Shown here in pieces: positions 25,001-36,728 of a stretch of 64,000 nt of DNA. The translations under genes and the position numbers were made by a program. The stretch's first letter is position 1. Each line of letters opens with the position of its first letter. Under the pieces are notes generated by a model that was not told the origin of the DNA, did not search any database, and saw only the letters and a list, made by a program, of their open reading frames with translations. Source of the stretch: Strigops habroptila (taxonomy: Eukaryota; Chordata; Aves; Psittaciformes; Psittacidae); assembly GCF_004027225.2 (NCBI RefSeq), contig NC_046358.1, positions 62,481,528-62,545,527 of the forward strand. The letters are read 5' to 3'.

Positions 25001-28000
25001 AAAACTATTACCTCACAGAAGGAAAAATATTATTAGAAATCTAGAGAATCACAAACTGTACACAGACACCTAGATACTCTGAAGCCCCTACCTCCCTTTC
25101 TGAAAAAACTTACAATTTGCATTTGCACTCTGTTTCTTCTCTAAGGAACTAAAAAAATGAAAGATGATGTAGTATTCCAGTAAATGTTTCAATGTCATCT
25201 TAACTTCAATCAACAAAAAAGTAGTGCCATGTTATAATAAAAAATTTATTATCAATGAAAAAGGAATAAAAAAGGAAGTTCTGGAAAGTTCCTTTTACTG
25301 GAAAAATAAAAGCATTTGAGGCTAAAAAGTGGTCGAGGTTCCCCTATAGAGCAAAGCAGTCATTCCGAGCTTCCCTGCAACAAACTCCAAAGTGTTGAAA
25401 ACATATGCATTTCCAAAACCTACCTATCTGCACCTACCACCAAAAAGGTGATGGTGGTGATACTGCTACAAAATGCATGAGCAGGTACATGGTACAGATT
25501 CCCATCCAAACCTTTATCAAGTATACAAGAGCTGAACTTGTCAGGGAAAATATCATGAAGAATTAAAAGGCCTTATGCCTTATGTCATCACCTGCCAGAA
25601 AATAAAGATGACCAAAAAAGAATAAAAATCTTACACTTCTCTATTTTTGCCAGTAGCAATACACAACACCATACAAAACATTTTTTCTGGTATCTACTAG
25701 AGAAGAGAAAGCAGCATATAAAGTACACAGCGAAAAAGAATTTTAGTTGCAAGTAAAAAATACTTCCTATCAGTTCTATAGAGTACGTATCTTTCATCTA
25801 CGTAAAAGATTATCACATGTAATTTAAGAAAACAAGGACTGATAGGTGGAACACAACTGGACTGTAATTTTTTCCAAAAGCACCTTTGAGAGAATATGAA
25901 ATGATGAAAAAGTTATTTACACTCCAAGTCTAACAATCCACATTACAAAGACATCTAAATAAACAGTTGGCATGTGGAAAACAACCTTCTCACATAATGC
26001 ATTTAGTACAATATAAAATTATTTTCCAGTACGGGTCTACTCAACAATTCAACATAATACAGCTATTATTACCCGTTTTTCACATTCATGTCATTAGCAC
26101 ACTAACAGAGGAAGCTACTAAATTATTCTAGGATTCAGCTGAAACATCTGTAAGATCACTGACTAGGTCTGCACATTCAGGTATTCCAGTAACTTGCATC
26201 CTCTATCAACCACCTCTACATCATCCCACACAGAGGGGAAGTAAGGTTATGAACATGTTTTGAAGCACCCATCAATCCTAATCACTCAACAGCCTCGAAA
26301 TTGATTTCAAATATATTTCTTCACAAGGCCTCAATTTTCTGATTACAGCTAAACATGAAATAGACAAGATACCCCCCTCTTTACTTACGAACTTTTTTTT
26401 TAATCAAGAGATGAAAAAAGGCATTTTACCTCTTCTTTGTTATTGTTTTTCCACCTTCACTTGTTTTCTAATACTGCATACCTTAATGCTTACTCCACCA
26501 GTAAGCGTGGGCAATTTATCTTAAAATTTATCTCAGTCATCAAGTGTAGGTCCACTGCAGGTCCAAAAGTCCATTTGCTGGTAAACCACGTCATTCCTCA
26601 CACATCCAGAAGCGAAGAGCGCTGCATCCCAGACCCTCTAGTGTACAGCCAAGCGGTGTTCCTTGTGTAGTGTGAAACCTGCCAGCCAAACACTGCTTTT
26701 CATGTGAGTGAAAAGTCCACAAATATGACCAAGAGTAAATCACTTCAAAGCAACAGAACACACAAGCCCTTTCTCCCTTTCCTCTCAGATCAGAGGTAAC
26801 AGAAGCAAACAAAAACCACCACCACCTGCCTTTGTCACCTGCTTTTAGACAGCTCTGGCAGGCCTCACTTCAGTATGCATTATTTACTTTACTCATTTCC
26901 CTACGAGTAATGTTGTCTGGAATTAGATTTAATGACATTATGACTCAAGCACGCCATCAGTAACATCTCCGTAGGAAATTAAAATTTCAATGTCTGAATG
27001 ACTTCAGCTAATCACCAGACTTAGCAAGACACAGATGATTTCCTGAGCTACCTCAGAAGAAACTTTGTTCCTCAATTATAACTGAGGAAATACTTAAGAT
27101 GCAACGAAAATTTTACAAAGGCTCAACTGAACATCTAATCCACTCTTTAATATTTATGGTTAGCCAATCCCCAAAAAACCATGTACATGTTTTTGATAAG
27201 TCTTGGCTGCCAGGTGTCTACAGCAATTTGACATAATACAACTTTCTATAAAGTGGGAGCCTGGAACAATATTAGTTCATTTCAGTGTTTAAAACTGAAA
27301 CTATTACTACAACAGTATTTTCCCAAGCTGCTGAGTACCAACACGCACCACCGGAATGAAGGTGATGTGTTCAGAAACTCTGGGAAGAAGTAAAAAATAT
27401 TAAAATAAAATCAGACCATACATTTGAATGATTTTAGATACCTGTTAATTTTAAACATCAAATTTGGTAGTTTAACCTTTTAATTATCTTTATGTAGGAC
27501 AAACCCATGCAAAGGTACTCACTACAGGATTACCTTAAACAGAAAGACAAGCAAGTAAGAAAAAAACCCCTGCAGATATTTCCCATACTCCAATTGTGAT
27601 CTTAAACTCCCAGTAATATTTTGTGTGGTAGAAAAAGTCTGTATTCCTGTTTGCAAACTTGAATTCAAATATTTAATAAGAAAGCTTAGCCAAAAGGCTG
27701 ACTAAATAAGACACACAGTACTAGATGGGGAGGAAATGAGTAGCTACATATATTAATTATCACCCTTTCTGCAATCACAGGCTCACTCGAGTTAAAATTT
27801 AAAAGGGCTTAGATTACTTTCTGGTGAATTTTATTAGTTTTCCCCAAGAGGTGCAAAGACTAATGCTGTCACAACAGAAAAGAAGAGCATATACAGCGTC
27901 ATTACAAGCTGAGTCACCCAAAAGCACTGAATCTTGCTTTATTATAACACAGCATCTTAAATAGTCTCCTGAAGCACTATCATTTGTTATGCGATAGAGT

Positions 28001-28642
28001 GATAACGGCAAGCTAACCCAGTATTACAATAAAATGAAATCTGGTGCATCTGTGGAGCTGCTCTCAGTAGGCAGACCAAGTCCCTTGCTGATCTCTTTGG
28101 AGAGAGCAGCTGCAGGCTTCCCTTCCTCTACTGCAATCGAGAAAGATGCCGAACAAAGTTGTCGAGAGCCGTCTTGCTGCTGAAGGTAACGTTTAGCTAT
28201 GCCTGCTGAAAGCCATGCTGCAGGTGGAAAGAAGAGGTGGTTGGGCACATGTCCAAGAATTACAACCAAAAAGATTTTTCCCTGTGCAGCTGTAGCCATC
28301 AACTTATTCTTCCCCCTCACACAATTTTTTTAGTTTCTTTCTCTCTAAAGAACAAAATCTTGGAAGTATTAAAAAAGTAAAACTGGAAAGGACCTCTTCA
28401 CCACATTCGTATTTTACCACCATTCAGATCCAATATGTGACACTTCTCATTTGCTGATATTACAATCTAATCACAGAGCAGTACCAGATTCAAAAGAAAA
28501 AACAGTTGTGCAGTACTTTCAAATATATCATGTATGTTTTACTTCATCTGTCATTAAAGAATTTGCAATCCCTGTATTTTTGGGAGACCCCCTACAGAAG
28601 ACAGCAAAGCAAGAGATTTCTGACAATTAAAGGGCATGACTG

Positions 28643-28750
28643 GACTTGAGAAACCTGAGGTAGTGGAAGGCGTCCCTGCCCATTGCAAGGGGGTTGGAAC
28701 TAAATGAGCTTTAAGGTCCCTTCCAACCCAAACCATTCTGTGATTCTACG
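28643..28750 (+). mobile_element. CR1 LINE extreme 3' end
   Basis: This plus-oriented tail contains AGTGGAAGGCGTCCCTGCCC, GGGGGTTGGAACTAAATGAG, AAGGTCCCTTCCAACCCAAA and octamers ATTCTGTG/ATTCTACG. It is about 108 bp long, 5'-truncated and antisense to METTL15. Confidence 0.94.
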
Positions 28751-31700
28751 ACTTTCACCACCCCCTGAACTGACATTCATGAAAACCATCTTCTGTCTTA
28801 TTTTCTTCCCTGTCCCCCTCTCTCCTCTCTTATCTCGTGATGGAACTCACCCATATGCAGATGCTGTAAAACTTGTATGACATTTGATGGCATCACACTG
28901 TCAAATACTACTACTCCTCCTTTGTTACTTTTGATGCCGCAAAGAGCCATCAGTTATACGCCAAGGAACTTTCGGAAATGGGGTCTGGTCTTCCAAATCC
29001 CCATGTAGACACTACAATCATAAAACCAGGTAATATTGTTACTTTAAATGATGATAGGTATTTGAGGGACTATTTTGTGCATATTAATCAAAATCTTTTT
29101 GAAAATGTTTTCCATTTTCATGCACTGCCTTCAAATGGTAACTTCACCCCAAAAAAACCCTTTTAAAGTATGATTTCAGCCAAATAATTTAAATGGTGCT
29201 CCCTATCCCATGAGATTCAATTTAACAAGTTTCCTATTACACACTGCAGGAACCGAATACACTTTGCATACATATGCACTCTACGCACATTTCATTACAC
29301 ATCTCCCTACAAAGCTGTGATCTGAAGCCTGGCTCGTCCCTTTCCCAAATTCACAATATACACAACCAGAAAACCAGGCAAGAGAAGAATGAATAAAAGG
29401 TACATAGGAGCTACATCATCAGCTGAAATAACTCTTAATACCTCCCAGAAACACTAAAGTATCATGAATAAAAGTGTGTTCTGTGATTCCCAGATTATCT
29501 TCAGAATTTCTCTATATTAATTTATTGCCTCTTGCACATCCCACTATATTCTTTCTTCCAGTTTTACAACAGCTTATCTTTATCAATCACCACATAAATC
29601 ACTGTGCTGCTGCCACAGAAAAATTGACCATACAGTTTGCATAGGGAAAGATATGTTCAGCATGCTTCCCACAAGCAAAAGCCAAACACAGAGTTATCTC
29701 TACAACAAAGAACACTACATAAACCAGTTGCTTTATGCCACCTACTTTAATTTTACAAGTCCAGTGGAAAACAAGCTAAAATGATAAAACCAATTACTAT
29801 GTCCATGGAATGTTGTGTTTTTCCAAAATGAGTATTTCCGCATTTATTTCATGATGTAATCAATATTCCGTGCCAACCTTGGCATTTCGGTTGCATCCTA
29901 CAAAATACTTTGTACAACTTGAGAACTCAGAATTCATTTTTCCAGGTCCTTTTTCAATTCCTGTTTATCTCAGACACCCTGCAGAAAACTTCAATTCTGA
30001 TAGCCTTTAGTGTAAATAATGGGCTGTTCCAATTACAAATTATTTGCAGATGGCTTTGGAAGTACTACAGTAAGTACACTGGTCACCAGCATCGCCACGT
30101 AACTATTTATACGCCATGAAACTTGGAAACCCTTCTCACAAAACAGAAGTCCACTCTGCAGGGTGCTGTACAGAGAAAGGTTATTTTTGTCCTTAAAAGC
30201 TTACACTCATTGTAAAGCAGAAAAAGAAAAGCAATACTGACATACAGACATGGGTATAAAGAAACTAAGACAACAATTTCGAAACAATAGACTTGGCTTT
30301 CACGCACCAGCAGTCTACCTCATCTTCCTCTGAGTGTCATTTAACCAATATCTTGACATCTTGACTAACTAGCTCTGTGAAACAGGAAGGAGACAACTAT
30401 GCTCCACATCAACAATATCCAACAGTGGCAACAGAATTTCAGGAGGTGAAAGGCTACTGTCTTCAAACTAATTGCAGAGCTCAAGCAGCACCTCAGCAAC
30501 AAAAGACCAGTATTTGCCTGTCAGCAATGTCTTATGCTTCCTCTTGCTATTTTGGAAGGCCGTGCTCATAGTATCTGTCAGTTGAAAAAGAACCATTTGA
30601 CCTTTAGATGCATGAAAACAGTAGCTGTCCTGAGAACAACGCAATATATATCTGGAAAACTGGAAAGCTCATAGCAAAGCTTGATGATTTTAAGAAATAC
30701 ATGTCTCTTTCTAGAAGATAGGTATCACACACTATTTCCAAGACAAAGAGGATATCCCATTCAATGAAAGCTGGGTAGTAAAAATAACCTTTATAATTTT
30801 ATAAAGAATCAAAGACAATACTTCCACAAGAAGTCCTAGCTAACTCAAGATGATGTCAGACAAAACCTGGAGAAAATTAACTGCCTTATTTTTTAGACAC
30901 AAGTTCACATAATGAGACAAAAACATCATATGATATTAACTCTGTTTCTGATGAATCACTAAAACACTGGAGAAAAGGGAATGTTTCATTCATTCTTTCT
31001 CACCTCAAGTTTGACCACCTATCATTTAATTTACAGGTATTAAAAAATGCTTCCAGGAGTATCTTAAACCAAATAGTACTCCTAGACCTCAATGCATCTC
31101 CATTTTAGTCTATTCTAGATTATATTTAAAGCAAAACCACAGATATATCAGATTACAGGCTTCTCCATACAATCTGAGTAGGGTGTAACATTTCTTTTTG
31201 TTCTAGTTGGAGTTTAAATATTATACCCAGAAGTGTTCTGTTTGTGCTTGAGCACTATCAAAATAGTTTCCTAGAGCTCTGCAACCTGTAAGAACCTTTG
31301 TTATTAGACCCCATGAGAATAATTAAAATCACAAAGTTTCATCCTCTCTCATTCACACTAGAACACACCGCTAACGAAATTCTTTCTCATACAACTATAG
31401 TAATACGATGTGGAAGAAATCCACACCTCTAGTTAAAAAACAAGTCACTATTGCAAAGGAAAAAATAGGAAAAAGCAGGGTGAAAACTGGGAAAACATGC
31501 TTCTGGTTGTCCAAAGACATTCACTCTGAAAATATGCTTGGTTCTTAAAGAGAACAGAGAAAACTCAAGCTGCCCTGACAACTGCAGAAACATTGGTCGA
31601 GTACACATAAAGAACACTAGTGGACTGATAAGACCAACGTTTTGTTTAGTCAATACAGTAAACTTAAAGAGGAAATTACTTGTGTGTGGATTTATTGCAA

Positions 31701-34154
31701 CAGACTTTTCATTGAGAAGCGATGTAGATTGGTAAAAAACAATTTGTACACATGCTTCAAAGACAGGACTACTACAGGGACAGAAACAAGCGCTAAGGCA
31801 ATAAAAGAGTCAAAGATAAGTGGAAATGCTATTGCTTAAATCCCTGACAAACAGATTCCACAAACAAAAAGACAGTCAATAAGAATATTCATTAGGAGGG
31901 TACTAACATCTTCATCTCAGCTGTGTCTTACTCTTAACTAACATTTATTTTCTTAGGGCCCCCTGTAAGTAAAATGAAAACCCCATTGACCAACCAAAAC
32001 CAAAGGGAGAATATTATCCATCTAATTGGATTTTCTTTATATTGGCAACTCTTTGTCGTAGGACACAAGAAAGAGAGGCCCAAATCAGCTTTTTCATAAC
32101 AAAGAATTTAACCGTGTTAAAACCAAGTAAAGGAAATCTTGGTGTGCATAGAAGAAAGCAGACAAACAAAATCCAAGATCAGAACATTACCTTCCCTGCC
32201 CACAAAATAAAGTGCTCACGGACTTCCAAATTATGACTATAACCTCAAAAATGTAAATTGATACGACAGTCCCTGTTGATATCCATGTTAACAGAAACTG
32301 TACCACCGCTGTCAGGGAGAAACAGTCTTAATTTTTGTTCAAAACTTCACTGATGCTTACTCTATCAAAACTCAGTTGACACACCGCTCCCTTTTGCAGA
32401 CTACTTATTTTCAAAACCTGAAGCTTCAGAAAGTGCTGCAAATAGACAATTTACTCTGTCAGTAAAAAAACATGGAAGTGCTGTTTCAGTTAAGCTAAAG
32501 AGGATAGCTATATTATAAATGCTTCTGTTCAACGTAACGCACTTGTGCTGTCTTGTATCTGTCATTAGTGGTTCACCACTACCTCAGGAATCTGTAAAAC
32601 CACGTATACAGAGACCCGAAAACACCCTACCCCAACAGTAAGCTATTTTACATTCATAAATACTTAAGTTATCAAAAAGCCTTCAGGGACAACAACAGCT
32701 ACTCTCCATAACTTACAACCATGAATAGTTTCTTTTGGAAATTCTATTGCCAAATAAGTTTGGGGTTTTTTTATATCAACAAACAGAGTTTATTAGTCAG
32801 TCAGCTTCTTGATTTTTATTTACGTAGAAACTTACACAACTGGAAGAAATAGCTTTACATACAGCATCACAACTTGTATGTTCATTTAATGTATGAAAAT
32901 TTCATCATGGCTGTTACATCTGTGAACTCAAAGCTCCTAGGATATTTCACTAGTTCAGGTATTTTCAGCAGTAGGACGCATGCCAAAGCAATGTGTATGT
33001 GTCAATATTTACACTATTCTGATTCTCTCTCATTTTCAAAACACTTAAAATGATACGTTGTCTTCCAAACAAAAGTTCTCACAAAGCAACACACAAAATT
33101 TGACCACAATTTCATGCTCCCTGAACACACTTCAAACTTGCCACGCCCCTTTGCCATTGTTGTACGATGCTGGTTTTGAGTAAAAATAAACAGACACATA
33201 CTTTGAACTTTCTACTTCTTTATGGATCATTTCAGTCTTTGTAGTGAAACTACTTATTGGTAAGCCTAAATAAGATTCTATGAAGTTAATATATAAAGAG
33301 ACAAAATCACAGATGAAAGCATCTGAAATGTGAAAATTATTTAAGCATTTAAGTTGTGTAAGAAATCCTTTCTATTTACTCTTGTATTTAAGATACCTCA
33401 GATGAAAACTGTTTCACTGTATCATTTTTGTAAAGGCAATGTGTAACAGTATACTTACCTTACACCAGTAGAATGTAGATATATCAAAACTGCAGTGTAG
33501 AGAGACCTGAGCTAACCCAGATACCAAAAGGAGTTTACAGACAGTACCATAGTGAAATAAGATGACTTGTAGTACCTACCACATTGCTGATGCTAAACCA
33601 TTTCTGGTACCATACGCAGTCATTTTCTAACTACTGTACCTCTACTGTGCACCATATTATGCAGTGTAAGCGGATGCTAAGGAAACGCAGTGCCTCAAAC
33701 CAAGTAAAACCATGGAAGTAACTATCTCTAAACAAGGTATGATTATGATCATGATTTTAAAAACCTACATAGTTACTACCTCTCATACAAAAGAAAAGAG
33801 CACCTCACAAACTGATGACATAACCACACAAGAAAACTTTCTGCTACTATTAGTAATTAACACAACCCTAGAAATACACAGAAAGACAAGCACAAAAGCA
33901 AGAAATTATTCAAACACTTACTACGGCTTTAACAAATACTGCTTATTTGGGGATTCAGGAATACAGATACCAGATTTCTATTATTACTAATACAGAGCCT
34001 TAATTTGAATTGCAAAAAAATTTAGAACCTTTAAAACATGCAACTGATTCTTAAAGAGCATCTCTGCATTCCTCTAAACAAAAGTTATCCCTACAGTGCA
34101 CTAATTTTACTTCTGGACTGCTACTGAATCACAAATGTTAATCACTTAACTCAC

Positions 34155-34418
34155 CTCACCTGGCTGAGGGGATAAACAATTAACAACCTCCTCCAGCATC
34201 ACTGGTATGTGCAATCTTCCACGATCATTGTTTTCTATACTTTGAGGCAACTCTTCAGTTTCACATTTCTGGATGGTTTGTTCCTTTAACTCCAAGTCAG
34301 AAAGCTTTTTTGACGAAGAATGGATCCTCCCGGCCAAAATAGCCACATTTATTGAATTCAGTTTTAAGTTGCGCAAAACCAAACATTTGTAAACTTGGCA
34401 CACACGCTGGGATAACAT
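34155..34418 (-). CDS. METTL15: METTL15, first coding exon (mitochondrial 12S rRNA m4C methyltransferase), partial gene
   Basis: METTL15 methylates the N4 position of a cytidine in mitochondrial 12S rRNA and supports small-subunit assembly. It is the mitochondrial homologue of bacterial RsmH (MraW). This exon gives 88 codons. The N-terminus (MLSQRVCQVYKCLVLRN) is rich in basic and hydrophobic residues with no early acids, as expected of a mitochondrial presequence. The end carries RLHIPVMLEEVVNCL and LSPQPGE, the RsmH N-terminal H-x-P-V-x-x-x-E-V motif that precedes the SAM-binding FLDMTFGSGG motif of the next exon, which lies off-window. The start is the ATG at 34418-34416, the first after the acceptor at 34435. 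The exon ends GAG|GTGAGT in phase 0. The head-to-head neighbour KIF18A agrees with the mammalian gene order, which strengthens the call. Confidence 0.93.
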
Positions 34419-34434
34419 TTTGGAGTTGATCAAC
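34419..34434 (-). other. METTL15: METTL15 exon 2, 5'UTR portion
   Basis: The minus strand shows a pyrimidine-rich tract ending TTTTTCTAG just before 34434, then 16 bases of leader before the first ATG. Together with the donor at 36605 this defines a spliced leader. Confidence 0.75.
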
Positions 34435-34921
34435 CTAGAAAAACAGTAGATGTCGGGAATTACTGCAACACAGTTAAAACAGTAGGTTTAAAAAACGAAG
34501 TGGAAATGCTGTAAGTAAAGCATTACACAATCCAAGATGGGCAGTTTTAAATGAGAAAGTCTAACTTGTTTCAGAATTTTCTATCTTATCTACCAATCAA
34601 TCATATGCAAGCAACAATGGTTTTCCTTTTGTAAGAAACACCTTATTTTCCTTTACACTGGCAAACGCTATCAATGTCCCAGAGACTTTAGCATTAAATG
34701 ACTAACAACATCTGAGCACAACCAGAACAGTGACTTCACTTTCAGGTTGCACCCCTCCATTTTGCCAAAAATGAGACATTTGCTCAGAGTAGCAGCACTC
34801 TGGTTGCCAAGTTCTCCGTATTTCCAGTTAAAATGGGAATGCACAAATCAAATACAACAATCAGATTTCAAACAGTGCTATAATTTAGCATTACACATGT
34901 AATAAATTCATGGGTTTTGTT

Positions 34922-35199
34922 ACCATAGAATCGTTAGGTTGGAAAGGACCTTAAGATCATCTGGTTCCAACCCCCCTGCCATGGGCAGGGACACCTCGCA
35001 CTAGACCATGTCACCCAAGACTCTGTCCAGCCTGGCCTTGAACGCTGCCAGGGATGGGGCAGCTACAGCTTCTCTGGGCAACCTGTGCCAGGGCGTCACC
35101 TCCCTCACAGTAAAGAACTTCTTCCTTATACCTAACCTAAACTTGCCCTGTTTAAGTCTGAACCCATGACCCCTTGTCCTATCGCTACAATCCCTGTAT
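34922..35199 (-). mobile_element. CR1 LINE 3' end, about 280 bp
   Basis: Reverse-complement CR1 landmarks in order are CATAGAATCGTTAGGTTGG, AAAGGACCTTAAGATCATCT, GGTTCCAACCCCCCTGCCAT, CCAGCCTGGCCTTGAACGCT and GGGATGGGGCAGCTACAGCT. They are followed by CTCTGGGCAACCTGTGCCAG, AAGAACTTCTTCCTTATACC and CCATGACCCCTTGTCCTATC. It is well preserved and so relatively young. It lies in METTL15 intron 1, sense to the gene, about 1.4 kb from the promoter. Confidence 0.96.
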
Positions 35200-35390
35200 T
35201 ACATCTTAATAAACACAGCCAGAGCTAAGAACACTCCAGAGTAAAACTAACTGAAATAATACTCAAGACTCTGGAAAAACCCAAGTGGTTAGCTACATAG
35301 TTTAACTACACGGAGAACTGATGACTTTTTTCACTCTGTCTAAACCACTCCAGAAAGCAAGCCAGTAACCAGCTAGAATTATTTCCATTT

Positions 35391-35413
35391 AAAAAAAAAA
35401 AAAAAAAAAAAAA
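35391..35413. repeat. Poly-A run (23 A)
   Basis: Twenty-three consecutive A bases followed by a purine-rich AAAGAAAAAATAAAG segment. No retroposed body was recognised. Confidence 0.88.
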
Positions 35414-36605
35414 GGGAAAAAAAGAAAAAATAAAGTTTAACATAGGCGATAACAAGGCTTTATTTGTAAGATCTCTGGATTTCTTTATGGAGCCGAGACC
35501 TTCTGTGATACTGTATTGCATACCCTCTTCCGCCAGACAACAAACTTGCAAACTTTGAAATAAAAGCATTTGAAAAAGTGCCACCCTACATTTGTACCAT
35601 TAGCAAAAGGGCAACCTTATGTTAACCAATAGATTTTTATTCTGTGCTTTGCTTGGATTTACCAAACCAGAGGCCTGACGTGTTATTTTGCCTGCGTAAA
35701 TAAGATCATGGAAATTTATTCTCATAACAATTTGTCTCAGCTTTCAGATTTAGGAGAAAATACTAAGGTGAGGAAAATAGTGCCCCTTCACCTTAAATCT
35801 GAAAGTGTATGTCACTCTACATAACCTCTCACAGTCACGCCAGAGCCCCAGGGTTCTCCAAGGAACTGCAATACCTCCACAAAAACATATGAGCAGGGTG
35901 AAGATCAACAATCACTCAACTTCCACTGTCCTATGTTGTTGGTAGGAACACCCAAGAAATGGTGTTAACACCAGGGACACACTTTGCTTTCACCCAACCT
36001 CAGTCTACACAATTAAGGGGTCTGTTTCTCCTCAGAAGTGAGCAGAACCGCGTTACTTTCTTACAGCACGTGCCTTAAGCGGCATTCGGGCACGGTTTGA
36101 GGCAGGACTTGCATCGAGGCTAAAAAAAACCGGACTCCGCAGGGATTCTTCCTCAGAGACGGCCGAAAAAGCGGCACTCCGCCCGCACCCCGGCCACGCC
36201 GCGCCGGGCCCCTGCCACTACACGGCAGGAAGAAACCAGGACACAAAAGGGACCTTGTGTAGGGAACAAGAACCGCCCGCCCTGCCAGGCCTGGAAAAAG
36301 AAAAACCCCCTCATGGCGGGCTGTGTCGCTGACCCTCGCACACCCCTCACCGCAGCCCCCTCCGCCCCTCACACAGCCCTCTCTCCCCTGAGGCTCAAAA
36401 AAGGCGGGAAACTGTGAATAACCTCCACTCGGCCTCCACGCCAGCAGAGCCACTGCCCAAGGCAGCCGCCCGCAGCCGCTGCGGGACACGGCTCACTCCA
36501 GGGGCCCGCACACCCACGCGCGCGACATTACAGAGCTGCCGAACCCCGGGGGCGACCGCGCCAGAACCGACCAGGCCCCAGCACGGACCGACCGGCGCGC
36601 TTACC

Positions 36606-36645
36606 ATCGACACCGTCGCGCTGTCGACGTCACGGGAGCGACGGC
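36606..36645 (-). other. METTL15: METTL15 untranslated exon 1 (3' boundary at 36605, 5' end approximate)
   Basis: On the minus strand the sequence GTGTCGATG|GTAAGC provides a good donor, with the last exon base at 36605. The exon 5' end is not determinable from sequence and is placed before the CCAAT box by inference. The ATG at the exon edge runs into the intron and is probably not the used start, since the RsmH-like frame begins in exon 2. If splicing joins it in frame, an N-terminal extension is possible. Confidence 0.5.
36625..36632. promoter_or_regulatory. CRE-like ATF/CREB site
   Basis: CGACGTCA matches the TGACGTCA palindrome at seven of eight bases. It sits within the shared promoter between the two divergent first exons. 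Function is inferred from the motif and position only. Confidence 0.45.
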
Positions 36646-36649
36646 CAAT
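36645..36649 (+). promoter_or_regulatory. CCAAT box (NF-Y)
   Basis: GGCCAATGAGG holds a canonical CCAAT on the plus strand, about 80 bp before the KIF18A exon 1 donor and 28 bases before the TTTGAA element. NF-Y sites commonly accompany CHR elements in G2/M promoters. Confidence 0.65.
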
Positions 36650-36654
36650 GAGGA

Positions 36655-36668
36655 GGCGGGAGGGCGGG
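36655..36668 (+). promoter_or_regulatory. GC boxes (Sp1/E2F-like)
   Basis: GGCGGG at 36655-36660 and GGGCGGG at 36662-36668 lie in tandem between the CCAAT box and the TTTGAA element. They could bind Sp-family or E2F factors. Confidence 0.5.
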
Positions 36669-36683
36669 CCGCCTGTGTTTGAA
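36669..36683 (+). promoter_or_regulatory. Candidate CDE/CHR cell-cycle element
   Basis: TTTGAA at 36678-36683 is the canonical cell-cycle-genes homology region. CCGCC at 36669-36673 (GGCGG on the other strand) lies exactly 4 bases upstream, the usual CDE-to-CHR spacing. In G2/M genes this pair is bound by DREAM (repression) and B-MYB-MuvB (activation). KIF18A is a mitotic gene, so the element is expected. Binding here is inferred. Confidence 0.6.
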
Positions 36684-36728
36684 TTCGGCGGGCGCGGCGG
36701 GCGGTGGTTGCTCTGCTGAGGGGGTGAG
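36684..36728 (+). other. KIF18A: KIF18A untranslated exon 1 (3' boundary at 36728, 5' end approximate)
   Basis: The donor GAG|GTGAGT at 36728/36729 fits the consensus perfectly; a second GTGAGG donor begins 5 bases earlier. The exon lies just downstream of the CHR element and has no ATG. The 5' end is inferred from promoter position. Confidence 0.6.

Larger units (their letters stand above)
1..34154 (-). other. METTL15: METTL15 intron 2, partial
   Basis: This is intronic DNA downstream of the first METTL15 coding exon, running off the left edge. It is AT-rich and contains six of the CR1 fragments listed separately, short microsatellites and homopolymers. I looked on the minus strand for the next METTL15 exon, which should encode the FLDMTFGSGGH methyltransferase motif, and did not see it. 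Other open frames here are short and resemble no protein family I recognise. The unique stretches between the repeats (about 1030-9509, 9597-15164, 15809-18997, 19223-21940, 22033-28642 and 28751-34154) show nothing else I can support. In mammals this gene also has very long introns. Confidence 0.8.
34435..36604 (-). other. METTL15: METTL15 intron 1
   Basis: Inferred intron of about 2.2 kb between the ATG|GTAAGC donor on the minus strand at 36605/36604 and the TTTTTCTAG acceptor ending at 34435. It contains one CR1 copy, a 23-base A run and the left half of the CpG island. Long GC-rich open frames at 36061-36489 are a consequence of CpG-island composition, not coding. Confidence 0.7.
36560..36728. 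promoter_or_regulatory. Shared bidirectional promoter of METTL15 and KIF18A
   Basis: The first donor of METTL15 (minus strand, after 36605) and the first donor of KIF18A (plus strand, after 36728) are about 120 bp apart. Both transcripts must therefore start within or very close to this interval. No TATA box is visible. There is a CRE-like site, a CCAAT box, two GC boxes and a TTTGAA element. The layout fits a divergent TATA-less CpG promoter. The exact start sites cannot be read from sequence. Confidence 0.8.

Noticed and set aside
36061..36489. 142-codon minus-strand open frame in the CpG island
   Set aside because: Long open frames are expected where AT-rich stops are rare. The Gly/Arg/Pro-rich translation matches no family and the region is inside METTL15 intron 1.
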